Positions 50,725 to 63,891 are shown, counted from the first letter of the stretch. The stretch is 64,000 bases of DNA from Hyperoplus lanceolatus (GCA_026929865.2 CM049417.1:16523501-16587500), one strand, 5' to 3'. Notes: generated by a model from the letters alone, not told the origin. A program made the numbers and translations.

Positions 50725-50726
<2 letters not shown>

Positions 50727-51245
50727 ATACAGTCAGTTGATGAGACAGACAGTGACTGGAGATGAAGGCTCGACATCGGGAAAATGTGTGTCTAACGCCC
50801 CACAAGGAATATGTCTGTGATCAAAAATGTATCAAAGAGGGGTGGAACTTGAAACGGCAAACTTAAAAAGATTCATCATTTTGTACCTGATGACAAAATC
50901 TATTCTCTGGGTTTTTCGGGGGCAATGTAAGCCAATTGTTCACTAATAACAGTCACTGCCTGTCACATTTCTCAGTTATTACCCCAAAACGCACCATTAT
51001 TTAAAGGCCTATTAGCTTGCATTTCAAAGGAATTTCACATATTGCAAGCCACTGTCAACTTTCTCTCTACGGGGTTGCCCTGATGGCTGAGTAGTGTAGG
51101 ATAAACTCACGTGTGAATAGCAGGCAGTTGCTGTGACTGCATTAGCTGCAATGTGAACCCAAGCTGTGCTCATCTCTCTTTTAGTAACCAGTTTATCTAC
51201 ACAGCCAAATGTAAATATAGGTGAACCAGCGCCGGAAATGGAACA
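50725..51245. other. Unique non-coding sequence
   Basis: No recognised feature. Confidence 0.4.
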
Positions 51246-51345
51246 ATGGCAAGGCAAGGTTTATTTGTATAGCACAATTCAGACACAAGGCCATTCAAAG
51301 TGTTGTACAGGGGTATACAATACATCAAGATAAGACATTAGAAAC
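51246..51345. mobile_element. Common fish interspersed repeat fragment
   Basis: The sequence AAGGCAAGGTTTATTTGTAT, AGCACAATTCAGACACAAGG and ATTCAAAGTGTTGTACA is a widely dispersed teleost repeat (usual form ..TTTATTTGTATAGCAC..CAATTCAAAGTGCTTTACA..). It probably derives from a LINE or SINE tail. Family and orientation are not assigned. Confidence 0.55.
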
Positions 51346-52261
51346 ACACAGTATTAGCCTACATTAGACATCAAGTAGGCCGATCACATCCGTGTCTGTT
51401 ACGACTGAGGTCTCTTTCCCCATGAACGAACTCCAAGAATCTACCTTTATCTCTCTGTCCTTAAAACCTATGCTGACTTCTACTGACCTGTCAGTGTTGT
51501 GTGGGAATGGGGATCATCACCCAGGACTTATTCACTGCTGTAGAAACACTGATTGTAGACAATGGCAAGGTAAAGTTTAGCATTCCTGCAAATAACTAGT
51601 ATGTTGACATGTGCGCACGGTATGCCAGCGGTAGTTCCTTGTTGACTGCAAAAATAGCAAGAAAATGAATTCTCCTACGTGTCGGTAGTTGGGAAATGAA
51701 CACAGTTCAGATGTAGTTCATTTGCCCCAGAGAGAGTCCTGAGAGCGGTTTTCTCCTTAATATTCATTGTATTACTATAATATATATATTTTTATATATA
51801 AAAAGGTCTCCTACCATTGTTGGAACAGGAATGCTTGATAGAGTTTGACAATATTTTGACACCACTGCTGTCACTGTATCTGCTGTATAACTCGTCCCTT
51901 GCCGTTGTCTGTCTACATGGTTGTTTCTTTAGCTTGCAGAAAGCTTGTGTGTCTTGGTTTATATACACAAGTGATAAAAGATGAAAGAATAGCTGTGCAT
52001 TATCACATGAAGAGCACACACACACAGTCTAACTTATTTATTCAGCTGTGATACTGCGTCTCTCATCTCTACTTTGTTCCTTGTCTCTCTCTGTGCTGTG
52101 AAAAGCAGATGGCATATTTTTGAGGTGGCAGTCATGTGTGCTGAGGGATGGATGGGACTGTCTCTCAGTCCACATATTTTTGTCTCACCAAATGTACCCT
52201 TCCCTGCATACATCACATACTGTGTTTGCATGCAGGTGTTTGCGTGTTATCATAACTGTAT

Positions 52262-52263
<2 letters not shown>
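51346..52263. other. Unique non-coding sequence
   Basis: No gene. An AT-only patch at 51776-51804. Confidence 0.4.

Positions 52264-52334
<71 letters not shown>
52264..52334. repeat. (GT)n microsatellite
   Basis: About 35 GT units. Confidence 0.97.
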
Positions 52335-52335
<1 letters not shown>

Positions 52336-52679
52336 ACACCCAGTCCACACAGGGGCTCAGCCAGAGTCCATTGGCTTGGGCGGGAGTGCGTGCAGCGTAG
52401 TAATGAGGGCGTCATTAGTTTGGCTGGGAGGCTCCTCCACTATTAGCTAATGGATTCTCAGCCATCTGCTCTGACAGGCTCCGCTGGTTACTCATCTCCA
52501 CCTCGACCAGAGTGTGGGCTACTGGAGACGTCTTCCCTCTCTCTGGGAGGGGCTGGACTCCTCCTGCTGTGGGGTCAATGTCTTCTGTCTGTTGTATCTA
52601 GCTCTCTGTCAAGATGCTGCCTGCCTGTCTCTGTGGATGTTTTTGTACCTCTGTCAGCATCTGTGTCATCCCTTTTTTC

Positions 52680-53314
52680 TAGGAATGGGGTCGATCCGAT
52701 CCAGTATCGGTATCGGGTCCAATATGGCCAAAATCTGCGTATCGGATATCAGACTGACAGCTCCGATATAAAAAAAATATAGCCTATAGGCTATATATTT
52801 AATTTTTTATTTCTTTTTTTACTATGAAAGAGCGAACGAGCCGTGCGAGCATGCGCCGACGTTCGGTGGAGGGAGAGAGGACACCACTTTCTAATTTGAC
52901 ATACAGTACAGTTTGCTAGCCAAGTGAGCTAACCAAAGCTAATCCAAGTCAAGGAAGTGGAGAGGCTTCTGCACTGTGACAAATTCTACTATGTAAAATA
53001 CAGCCAGAGAGAGGAAGACTGTTCAGACAACCAGACCACCACATATTCTAGTGGGGCAGAAGTGGTTATTGAGAAGGATTTTTTTTGTATGACTCTATAA
53101 TTCTGCCTTTAAGATAAACCTATATGCATTTGTGTACATTTCTTGCTCTTTTAAATTAGAATTGCTTAAGCCTTCCTAGCCTAATACATAACATCACCAC
53201 CAACAAAAACATTTATGACAATTATGATATCGTATCGGACAGTATCGACCGATATCCAAAACCCAGATATCAGAATCGGATCTGAACTAAAAATAGTGGA
53301 TCGGTGCATTCCTA
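52680..53314. mobile_element. hAT-type MITE with perfect 8-bp TSD
   Basis: The ends read TAGGAATGGGGTCGATCC and, reversed, TAGGAATGCACCGATCC. The flanking 8-mers CTTTTTTC at 52672-52679 and 53315-53322 are identical. Subterminal inverted sequence rich in TATCGG/CCGATA is typical of fish hAT elements. The 635-bp unit carries no transposase. Confidence 0.9.
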
Positions 53315-53322
53315 CTTTTTTC

Positions 53323-54002
53323 TCACAGTTTGCAATTTATCTGATTTTCATTCACTTCTTTCTTTTTCTAGTTATCTACATGTCTCTCTCTCTCTTTGGT
53401 TTGTTTGACTGAAGATTCCTCCCTGGTACAAATTCTTGTTTCATTGTATTTAGTGATAAACGGTATTGAGCTGAAGGTTTTCACTGCCAGTACAACATTC
53501 AACTTCACAAAGGTCACCATAGCATGACATCTAAGGGAATTGTGCTTTTATGTTAAAGATTTGTTAACCACCCTTGGTCTTTCCTTCTCGAGGTATGACC
53601 TTGAGAAAGACCCAAGTTTGATATGCCTGCTCTAATGTATTATAATATACATCTATATTATACAGATAGGCAACATGCCAGCATAAAGTGCAGTGCGGTG
53701 GCTGAATAATTATAATCAAAAATGCATTTTGAAAGCCAAAATTTCCGACTGGGGGAAAATGAGAAGTTCTTGGAAAAAAAACATGGTGTGACCTATCTTG
53801 GCAGCCTCGCTGGGATCCGACCTGTTTCTACCACTTGGGCTTTATCCAGAAATAGGTTGTGAGGCCAGTGCTGGTTGGTCTCCACAGGACACAAGCTGTA
53901 ATAGATTTTAAACTGAATGGCTCCCAGGGCGGGAGAATAAACTTGCCAACTCCTCTTATGGAAAATGTGTATGAATACCTGGTCTATTTACCTGCAATAT
54001 GT
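53323..54002. other. Unique non-coding sequence
   Basis: No recognised feature. Confidence 0.4.
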
Positions 54003-54165
54003 GCAGTTGTGGAAAGTACCAATTTGAGATACTTGATTGTTCTCATGCCACTCTTTCCTTGCTACTTTTTACTCTTCTTACTCCACTACATTTCAGAGGG
54101 AAATATTTCACTTTTTACTGTTTAACATTTATTGGACAGCTGTAGTTACCTTACAGTTCATATTT
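54003..54165. mobile_element. Fragment of a ubiquitous teleost repeat (MITE-like)
   Basis: GTTGTGGAAAGTACC, ACTCCACTACATTTCAGAGG, GAAATATTTCACTTTTTACT and TTTATTGGACAGCTGTAGTT occur in the order seen in the abundant fish repeat built on ..CTCCACTACATTTCAGAGGGAAATA... This is a partial copy; the class is uncertain. Confidence 0.55.
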
Positions 54166-54239
54166 TTACATATAAAAACATATTGGAGCTTATGAAAAAA
54201 GATCCTTACGTCACTGAGTTAGCATCCCAGGAGCACAGC

Positions 54240-54910
54240 AGGGGACTTGCCTTTTCTCTATATCCTATATATTTCAGACTTCAGTGTAACTCAGAGTCCT
54301 GACATCTGCAGAAATATTCAGATGACTCAGCAGTGTGGGTGTGTCAGTGCAGGACTGGAGACGGAACAGGGAACTGATGGACTGCATGGCGTGGGAGCAA
54401 CCTATTCCTCTTAAATGTAACCAAGAGAGATATAGTTGCTGATTGAAGGAGGACTAAACCCAACACTATTTCTATCCTAGGGTTAGTAGTAGTTAGGGAC
54501 CACAAATATCTGGGTGTTCACCTTGACAACAAACTGGACTTCAAATGTAACATTGGAATGGACAGAGTAGACTCTACTTCATGATGGAGCTTAGAACCTT
54601 CATTGTTCATTTTCTACCACTCTGGTGCGGTGAATTCAAATTTATTTGCAGCCATCTGTTGGGGGAAGCAGCATCAGAGCCAGTAGTGCATCTTTAGAAA
54701 CTGAACAAACTGATAAAGAAGGCTTGGTCTCTGTACTGGGGATTGCTCTGGAGCCCCTAGAGTTGGTTGTGGAGAGAAGGATATTTGCCCAAGCTGCTGA
54801 AGATAATGGACGGAACTACACACACACACACCGTACACCGCCTACTATTCAGACAGCAGAGTGTTTTTAACTGGAGGCTCCTTCAACTCCACTGTAATTA
54901 GGAACAATAT
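54240..54910 (+). pseudogene. L2-type LINE reverse transcriptase, 3' half, decayed
   Basis: The reading includes KYSDDSAV (54312-54335), corresponding to the reverse transcriptase catalytic Y.DD box, followed by fragments resembling VVDFRRTKP and KYLGVHLDNKLDFK. From 54646 comes SSIRAS..LETEQTDKEGL and ALEPLELVVERRIF. Order and wording match the C-terminal reverse transcriptase and tail of fish L2/CR1-type LINEs. An in-frame stop just before the catalytic box and several frameshifts show it is dead. The endonuclease and 5' part are absent, as usual for 5'-truncated LINEs. Confidence 0.8.
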
Positions 54911-55477
54911 ATGAGATAATTCACTGCCCACAGCAATTTCCATCTACAATGACTCCACTCTGTGCCAGGATAGAAGACTCCTCTAATAAGTTGACATGGA
55001 CTTTGCATAATCTTTCTATCCATCCATCCATCCACATATCCACCCACCACTGGCTGCGTGCCATGTACCCTATTTTTCTCATGTTGCTCCACTCTCCCAT
55101 GCTGAACTTTCCTTTATTAGTTGAGAGTAAGTTTGTCTGTTGGTATAACAGTCATTTGTTTGTATCTGCCTGTATACCCAATCACCCCCATGATCCTCTG
55201 TGGCTTTCTGCCGCTCTTACACTGTCCATCAATTTCTCATTTACAATGAATACCACAACACATGTCCCTCAGGGGCCCTTCCACCAAATTACACACCCTC
55301 CCCCTTGACATAGATGTGATGGAGCATTTATCACACCTATCAGGATGTGTCGTCGTCAACATACGATCATATCCGCTGTCTCTGGGGAGTGATGTAGCTC
55401 CTTCAGCACACACACTTAACACAGATCCTACACAGGCTGCCAAACAACCAGATGTGTCTGTCAACGTTATGTAGCTC
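54911..55477. other. Possible LINE 3' tail and unique sequence
   Basis: The (CATC)n short tract at 55016-55032 may mark the end of the LINE insertion. The rest is unassigned. Confidence 0.4.
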
Positions 55478-55515
55478 ATCTCTCTCTCTCTCTCTCTCTC
55501 TCTCTGCTCTCTCTC
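55478..55515. repeat. (CT)n microsatellite
   Basis: CT-rich tract of about 38 bp with one GCT interruption. Confidence 0.92.
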
Positions 55516-56081
55516 TCACACATAAACCACATATATTGCAGTACTTCTCTATATCATGGTTTTCTCTTCCTACTGGTTTAGCATGCCTCCCTTGGGCACC
55601 CTATCCTAGAACCCTATCCTGTTTAATTGAGTGGAACTCATCATCTGCAGTGGGCCTTCCCCCATCTAATGACTTTTAAGAGCTCCTTCGCTTTCTACCA
55701 CCCTTTGCACTTGAAGGGAGTCTCACATTGTGGGTGTGTGAGTGGTTTGAAACTGATCGGGTGGGCTAAGTGGGGAGGATTAGAGCACCAATGCGAATCA
55801 TCTTGTTGACATGGAGTCTGAGAAGGACTTAGTGAGGAGACAGGTTAGGACGTGGCACTCACTGACATACAGTGAGTGACTGAACTCAAGTCAAAAAATG
55901 CCCCTCCTCGTGTCATGATACAAAATGAATGTTAGACAGAAGAAGGTTTTTTGCACTTTTTCTTCCAGTAAACACAGTTTATGCTGTATGGTGTCTCCAT
56001 CCAGGTTTATGTAAAGCAGAGTGGTTTCTGCAGTGTTTTGTATGTATTCTGGGAAAGCAGATTGTTGGTGTGGAAATTAAG
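55516..56081. other. Unique non-coding sequence
   Basis: No recognised feature. Confidence 0.4.
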
Positions 56082-56215
56082 TGAACATAGGCTTAAACTA
56101 AATAACATATTCCTTATTTTGTTGCAAATCCTTTGCATTCAAAGACCGCCTTGAGTCAATGACCCACTACCATCAGCAGACACTTGGTGTTTTCCCTGGG
56201 GATGCTCTTAAAAGC
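56082..56215. mobile_element. Tc1-like element terminal fragment
   Basis: TTATTTTGTTGCAAATCCTT, TGCATTCAAAGACCGCCTTG and CAGACACTTGGTGTTTTCCC follow the order of the non-coding terminal region of a common fish Tc1-like family. That family may be the one whose transposase remnant lies at 19838. No intact inverted terminus is seen. Confidence 0.5.
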
Positions 56216-57126
<911 letters not shown>

Positions 57127-57306
57127 TGTGCATCTAGTCTGCCTTCCAAGTTAAGTGCTCATCTCTCTCATGTTGTTTCACCTGCTTAACCTCCATCTTC
57201 ATCTCTTCTTATTCCTTCCTTTTAGCTGTGAGCCTTTTAGACTACTCTTTGCCCTTGGTTTTTCATACCACACTTGAGAAGTGCATCGCTACAACACATA
57301 TGCAAT

Positions 57307-57413
<107 letters not shown>

Positions 57414-57489
57414 TGTTCACTGCTGTAATTCTGTATGCTTTCAGCTTGTTCTAGGTTCCCAGTGTGACTCAACCTCACATGGCTATTTG

Positions 57490-57665
57490 TGTCCTCCCCT
57501 CTCTGTTTTCTTACACTCTCTTTCTCTCTCTGTCTCTCACTCTCTCATCTTGCTCTTAGTAGGTCTTACGAGCTTTGGTTCTGCGACAGTTTTTTCAGTT
57601 CTTTACTCCTCTCTTCTGCATTATTTCTCACTCTTAATCTTTTTTTCACATTTCATTTCACATGT

Positions 57666-57709
<44 letters not shown>

Positions 57710-57893
57710 GTCTCTGTCCCTCCATCTGTCGTATGCATTTTCACATCTCCTCACTCTCTCCTCCTCCTCCTTCCATACCTGCCATCTCTTCTTTCATTTT
57801 CTGACTCAACACCTTGCTTTTTGCATGTCTATTTCGGGTCTCTATCTTCCTCTCCCCATGCCAGCATCACCTCCCCCTGGTTCTCATTATCGG

Positions 57894-57931
<38 letters not shown>

Positions 57932-57960
57932 ACTCTCTCCTGCCTCCGTCTTGCTTAGAT
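57490..57960. repeat. Pyrimidine-rich region with (CT)n tracts
   Basis: Strongly CT-biased, with pure CT runs at 57668-57703 and 57898-57926. The 197-codon and 176-codon frames here are Ser/Leu-rich by-products of the CT repeat and are not genes. Confidence 0.9.
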
Positions 57961-59203
57961 ACTTCCTATTCCCGAACCTGTCCCACCCACATGTGCATGT
58001 CTGCCACACGTGCACCCACGCAGGCATACACCTGCGCACACACAGAGATATTCACATTCTTAAAAGGCACTGCATCCTCTGACAAGTAGAATTTTCTTTA
58101 TTTTTGGCCTCTGGGAACATGAGAAACACGAGAAAAACACTTGTTAAAAAGGAAAGGCAACTGCATTATCAAGGCAAGCCTCGTCCAAGATGTATTTATC
58201 TCTAGGATTTCACGTGATAGAGCTGGAAACAGCCTATGCTTATGTTATTATACACTTAAACATCTGTTAGACTTACATATTAAATGATCAAATGCATTAA
58301 ACGTGCACCAGTTTGTCGTATTTTCTGCGTTTATCTGACAACATCACATCATTTGTATACTCTAGGTGTCATGTGATGTCCTTGCTTGCAATATTATAAA
58401 CTCTTAAACTGCAGATATAAAGAGCAACTATCCAGAACAGACGGCCACCTGCCAGTAGAGCAAAGCATCTGTTCCTGAAACATCTTTCTTTCATTTAAAG
58501 CGAGTAATCAGCTGATATGATCTGTAAAAGACAATGTGTTATCACAGATCCAACAAAGCCTTCAATATGTTTCTCTCTTACTGCCCTCTTTTTTTACCAT
58601 GAAATCATGTCTTTGTCACTAATGATCTCCACACATTGCAACTTGCAGACAAAGCAGTGCAGATGTTGCTACCATAGTTGCTGTTAAATTATGGCACATT
58701 ATATTTTTCGAAAGCATTGTATCTAACAAACAAGCCAATCACCATTAGTGACATGATCAGACTGCATTAATTATTTGCGTATAACTCTCTAGACCTTTCA
58801 CTTTTTTTATCCCCCCTCTAGGTTTGCACTGCTTTTGTATGGCACAGTGTTCCCCTCATGTGCCCTCATTTTTCATTTTTTTTTTTTTGCTCTTGATGTG
58901 TAATTTGCACACCCCCCTGCTAACTTCTGATAGAATAGAGCAGATGTTCACCGAAAAGCTACTGTGTGAATGATAATTATTATAATATTTTTTTTTGTCA
59001 TGCAAAACCTTGATAGCTTAAAAACTAGAAAGACACTGCTTTTGATATGATCTGCCATTAATGAGAATTTATATCATTGTGTCCACAATTTCAATGTCCT
59101 CCTCATGTGTCTCTAGATTGTGTCTTATCTCTTTGCTGTCCATCCTGTCGGCATTTTTTTTCACCATGCGCTGTTTTGTTTTTCTATCTCATCTTTCGCC
59201 TAG
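57961..59203. other. Unique non-coding sequence, probable intron
   Basis: No recognised feature until the acceptor at 59203. Confidence 0.4.
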
Positions 59204-59290
59204 AGCCCCACTGGGAACGGTGAAAGTGTCCTCTGAACTACGCGACAATGAGTTTTGGAAAGCTTTATGGAGAAAACAACCTCTTCAACA
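59204..59290 (+). CDS. Candidate internal coding exon, gene unknown
   Basis: A long polypyrimidine acceptor (..tttttctatctcatctttcgcctag) and a near-perfect donor (ACA/gtgagt) bound 87 bp. Only one of three frames is open. It encodes APLGTVKVSSELRDNEFWKA followed by LWRKQPLQ, with one leading and two trailing bases, so the exon is phase-symmetric (phase 2 at both ends). The Trp- and charge-rich peptide is not low complexity and sits in otherwise AT-rich intron-like DNA. I do not recognise the family. Its phase differs from that of the exon at 9296, so the two need not belong to the same transcript. Confidence 0.5.
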
Positions 59291-59599
59291 GTGAGTGAAC
59301 TGACTTCCCTCATGAGATTTCGCACACACAAATACAGATACTAGAAACACACACAGCACCGTGCACACTACGGTACATGCAGTCTCGCAATGTGTCAACT
59401 CAACTCAACTATGGCTTTTCCTTCTCATACTTTGTTTTCAAAAAGCAATGGGTGTGTGTAGTCTGTGGCAGGCACCTTATGTTCACACACATTTATCTAG
59501 GCTTTATTGCACACATTAGACACAGTCTTGTAATCAACGCAACTATCTACAATTATCATCGACTAAACCTAATTTTCTTTTGTTTCACAATTACACTTG
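59291..59599. other. Unique non-coding sequence, probable intron
   Basis: No recognised feature. Confidence 0.4.
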
Positions 59600-60485
59600 C
59601 CCTGCGTTCCGAATCACATACTGTTTCTTTTTTCTATTCTACATACTACATCTAACTATAAAAATAATCTAGTTAGGATGCAGTATGCTAAAATTGGGAC
59701 ATACTTTTACTTATTTATTTCATCATAACATCATGCCATGATCATGCTTCTTGCTTTCATATCCGTCGCATCCCCGTTTGTTTTCATATGGAGGCTCCGT
59801 TGATGTGACGTCACTTTAGGTTCACACTGGATTATGGGTCAGAATCGCCCAAATAGGATGCTGTTTTCAACACTAAAAATCTTGGCTGGATGTTGTAGAC
59901 ATCCGGGTACTTCTAACCATCCAAAATCTGGCCATAAGAATCGGGATCATCCTAAATCTTTTTTTCTACCATACTTAAAGGTGCTGTAAGCGGAATGGTT
60001 CTTTTGCTAACTTCCTGTCAGTTACTGCAGTTAGCAGTCCCCTCGCTCGTCCCTACGTCACCACATTAATGCATTGCGTTCTTCAAGCAGTGAGTAATCT
60101 AGCATCATCTCAGATCCATAAGTGTGATAAAACATGATAAAAACAGACATTGGGAAGGATTTTTACCTGGTCCGCCATTGTAGGGGCATACACATTCACT
60201 GTGCTCTGGCGTGCACCAGCAGTGAGACCATGGAGTGTATATACTATATATGAGTGAGACGAGTGTCGGTTTGTAGCGTTCTCTCTTCTGATTGGATAAC
60301 AATTTCGGGATACTACAATAAGTTTATTTGCCAATTACATGCATAGCAGCTGACTGAGAGATCGGCTTTATGAAACGCGCACATTATGTAAGTGATCACT
60401 GTATGAATATAGATTTTACATTTATATTAACATAAATAAACCGCTTACTTCACCTTTAATAGTGGAAAGTATTCGGAATGCAGGG
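59600..60485. mobile_element. Outer MITE, split by a nested insertion
   Basis: The left end reads CCCTGCGTTCCGAATCACAT and the right end, reversed, CCCTGCATTCCGAATACTTT. TTG flanks both sides (59597-59599 and 60486-60488). Without the nested TTAA element the unit would be about 405 bp. The 3-bp target hints at PIF/Harbinger, but this is not certain. Confidence 0.65.
59979..60455. mobile_element. TTAA-flanked MITE nested in the outer MITE
   Basis: The left end reads AGGTGCTGTAAGCGG and the right end, reversed, AGGTGAAGTAAGCGG. TTAA lies at 59975-59978 and 60456-60459. The 477-bp body is non-coding. Removing it restores a continuous right end of the outer element, so this insertion is the younger one. 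Confidence 0.78.
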
Positions 60486-61264
60486 TTGGTTGGTTTTTGT
60501 TACTAGAGCCACAGAGATTTTATTGTCATGACTACATCTTATTACATTTAGAGGAAAAATAGTCCAAGTCCACTCAATCTCCTTTTCAGGATTGCAGGCA
60601 GCGCTAGGAAAGCTGCTGTGAAAATGGATTGATTTGATCCAGCGAACAATAGTGTCGCTTAAATAGGTTTTTCGATGCGTAAGTTTACAATTCAATACTG
60701 GTACTAAAAAAAAATAAGTAATGGTGTTCATTTTTACGCTTGCTTGTGGAGTCTTAGAGATGATGGGATTTTCAATGGCTCCAGGCTGAATTGTCCATGT
60801 GTGAAATGCCTGTGGTACAGTGGCAGTCCTTATTGGCCAATCGAGTTCCCACTTGTAAGAAGTTTTAGAACAACAGCTAAGACATCGAGCGTAAGGAATT
60901 ACGACCTCAGTTACAAGTGATGCACACAGTTATAATATCTTCAGCTTTGTGAATGTGCTGCAGTGAGAAAAACTGCTGCAGTTCTGATTAAAAACAACCG
61001 TAGACTAGTATCTCTTCAGCTGTGCACAAAGACAAAGTTAACAACCACTGGTGAACACAGTGGAGCACTTAGCAGTTAACAAAGTCTGATATTTCCCCCT
61101 CAGGAGCTGGTGGAGACCAAAAACAGAGCTTAGAGAGAGTAATTATAATACACATTAAACGTTAATGTTGCTCCACATTGACTGGATGTGCTCACAGTCA
61201 AATGTTTTCATGGACTGTTCATTTGGATCCCAATGAGGTGATATATCATTTATGATTTTTACAA

Positions 61265-61325
61265 CTTCCGCTGTGCCCTAGTGGCTAAAACCACAATGCT
61301 TTAGAGATGCATTAGTTCAAAGTTA
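61265..61325 (+). mobile_element. Possible degenerate tRNA-SINE head
   Basis: GTGCCCTAGTGGCTAAAAC resembles a polymerase III A box, and AGTTCAAAGTTAA about 34 bp later a decayed B box. No tail or target duplication is seen. Confidence 0.3.
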
Positions 61326-62233
61326 ATGTCACAAGATAACATGCATATATTGAGATGAATGCTACTTCACCCACTGCTGGCAAACAGATAAGAAACACAA
61401 ATGAAGGTCTCACAGGGGCAATGTTTCAGCATGTTCCAGTGGGAAACGGATATACGCTATACTGTATATAGCATATACAAAAGAAAGATTCTTTCCAAGT
61501 CTTGACTCAACGCTGCAAAGAAAGAGTTCAGAGCTCGAGCGGGTTGGAGTGGAGAGCAGAGTTCAAATAGAGATGTGTTCACACTGGTTTATTGTGAACC
61601 AATAATGCTGTGTGGAACACAGAATGGCATTTGAAAAGAGAAAGAGACAGAGTGAGAAGGCCTAGGGGCTCCTCTGAAAAGATTAAGAGGTTTTCGAGGG
61701 AGGTGGAAAAGAGGCAGACAGATTGAGATAGAAGCCGCATGTCGGCTGAAATTGGAAGTGAAGTATCTGCAGTGCTTTGGACACACGCACACATTCACGC
61801 TGTAACCATCTGACAATCATGATGGAGAGTATGTGTAGAGGGGGCGGCATCTCTTATACAGCTGTGTGTCCTGTTGCCCATAAGAGCTATCTGCCCACTC
61901 CCGCTCCCCTTACTCTCTCTAAAACCGTGTCTCTCTTTAGCCCTCACACGTCATTAGCTGGAAACCCCATTGCTTTTCTCCTCAGTCCTTCTCTTTTCTT
62001 AACAGCCTCTCTCGCTGCCCAAACTCATTCCCCCCTACTGCACTGAAAGGGGGGCAGAGTAGCAGGAGGTTGGTGAGTCAGAGGGAAGGTGTCTGAAAGC
62101 CAGCCTGCCTAGCTCAAGACATGTCTCATCTACTCCCTCCTGTGTTTCTCTCCCATCCACCTCTGTGTCTGTGGTCTGTTGAGGCCCAGTGCACTGCCCA
62201 CTGTAGTTACCCTGCACCCACAGAGGAGGGCAA

Positions 62234-62256
62234 CCCCCCCTCCCCCCCCCCCCCCC
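62234..62256. repeat. Poly-C tract
   Basis: A C run of 22 bases broken once by T. Such tracts can form i-motif/G-quadruplex structures and are error-prone in sequencing. Confidence 0.9.
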
Positions 62257-63279
62257 TACACCCCCCACCCATCTTTTTGCCTTTTCTGCTGTCACTATCA
62301 TTAATTCACTGGTTCACCGCATGTCTCCACCAAAACATTTTATTTTTGTGCGAACATTTTAGTATAACTTCTCACCAAGCCTTTTTGTCCACACAGCACT
62401 CTCCTGCTGGGACGTCACTCACAAACACAAAGGTTGCTTTGGCCAAAAAGGCACTCATATGCTCACAACCCATTATACATATGCACATTGACTTTAAAAA
62501 AAGAGCACACCAAACCAAGGGGCCACTGACAAAACAGCTTGTTTGTTCATGTGCCTTTCTCTTTTTCCATCTTTTATTTTTCATCAAGCATTCATCCGGT
62601 GTAGTTCACCTCTGAGACAGCAGCCTTTATCTCTTTGTTCCCTCTTGTTTCAATCAGAGATTCTTTGAGCCACTATCAGATGGGTTTGTTGTAGGCCACA
62701 GTTTGTTCCTGGCTGCTGTTGGTGGTGTGTTTTTTGTATAATGTAATCTACTGTCTTCAGAATGTAGTCGGTAAATGGCACACTACTTATAATGCAACAA
62801 ACAGAGCTCAGATTGGATGCTTCAGTGAAGCACACTGAGGTTCCTCAGGTTTGGTGTGAATACTGAATCACACCAATGTTTATTGGGCTCCTAAGTGTAC
62901 CATTATTCCTGCATCATCAGGTGGAATCAATATTTTTCTACCTTTCAAAACATTCTAAATGTTTTAAAAAAATAGATATATGCAGTATGTGCGTCAGAAA
63001 AACGTTCGAACCAACCCCTCGCTGAACCCTTTTGTTCCCATATAACAGATGAGGACATTTACCAGATGACACTCCCAGGCACGCCAGTCATTTCTGCCAT
63101 ATTGCCTGCAGCAACATAATGCCGCAGTGATGATAGAATGAACAACAGTAAATAGAGATTGCTTTTCAACTTTTTACTTGCTCCTGTACTACTACCTCTA
63201 AACAACAAATATATGACAGGAAGCTGTCATCTCCATGGGTACAGATAACAGCGCATCTTAATGATTACCTTTTAATTAA

Positions 63280-63358
63280 AGCTACAGTGCGTAACTTTTC
63301 CATAGGAATACATTTCGGTTACGTTCAAGCCATCGCCAAAAAACTCTCTGTATTTCTT
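63280..63358 (-). mobile_element. Truncated TTAA-MITE, related to 15070-15428
   Basis: TTAA (63276-63279) precedes AGCTACAGTGCGTAAC. The next 60 bases (CAAGCCATCGCC, AAAAAACTCTCTGT) match the reverse complement of the right half of the 15-kb element. The remainder is missing. Confidence 0.65.
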
Positions 63359-63822
63359 TGGTCAATGCACTGTGATTCCCTATCCCATAATTTTGATGTT
63401 ATGATGTTTAAATGTAAAAACACACAACCGGGTCTCTCTAAAACTTTGATAGAAGCACTAGAGCATACGAACACACTCAAACTCATACACACACAGTCTG
63501 TCACAGCCATCCATTTTCACTGCATCCATTCACTGTATTCACCCCCTTAACACCGCTTATTTCCTCCCTCCTTTCCTTCTGTGCTATTTTCCCACCTCTA
63601 ATTGCTCTGTCAGATTCTCTTCCTTCAAATTCATTGCCTTTCATGCCTTCCACCTCTTATCACAGTAGACTGGATGTTTATCTCTGCTCTGTTCTGGCTC
63701 TGATCACCTGTTCCCCTCTCTGCCTACTCCCCAGCTGTGTTTGTGCATTGCAGTCCACGCACAGCTGAGACACAACCGCCAATCTATCTATAAATCAATC
63801 ATGCCATCACCCGCTGCCACTT
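63359..63822. other. Pyrimidine-rich non-coding sequence
   Basis: No recognised gene. Confidence 0.4.
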
Positions 63823-63826
63823 CTGT

Positions 63827-63890
<64 letters not shown>
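63823..63890. repeat. (GT)n microsatellite
   Basis: About 31 GT units with one early interruption. Confidence 0.97.

Positions 63891-63891
<1 letters not shown>

Larger units (their letters stand above)
60489..63275. other. Unique non-coding sequence
   Basis: No convincing gene. It contains a possible SINE fragment near 61265 and a poly-C tract near 62236. A short acceptor-plus-open segment at 63049-63119 is discussed in the findings. Confidence 0.4.

Noticed and set aside
57489..58082. 197-codon Ser/Leu-rich frame, the longest in the window
   Set aside because: It is produced by CT-rich DNA (CTC/TCT codons) with no splice or codon-bias support.
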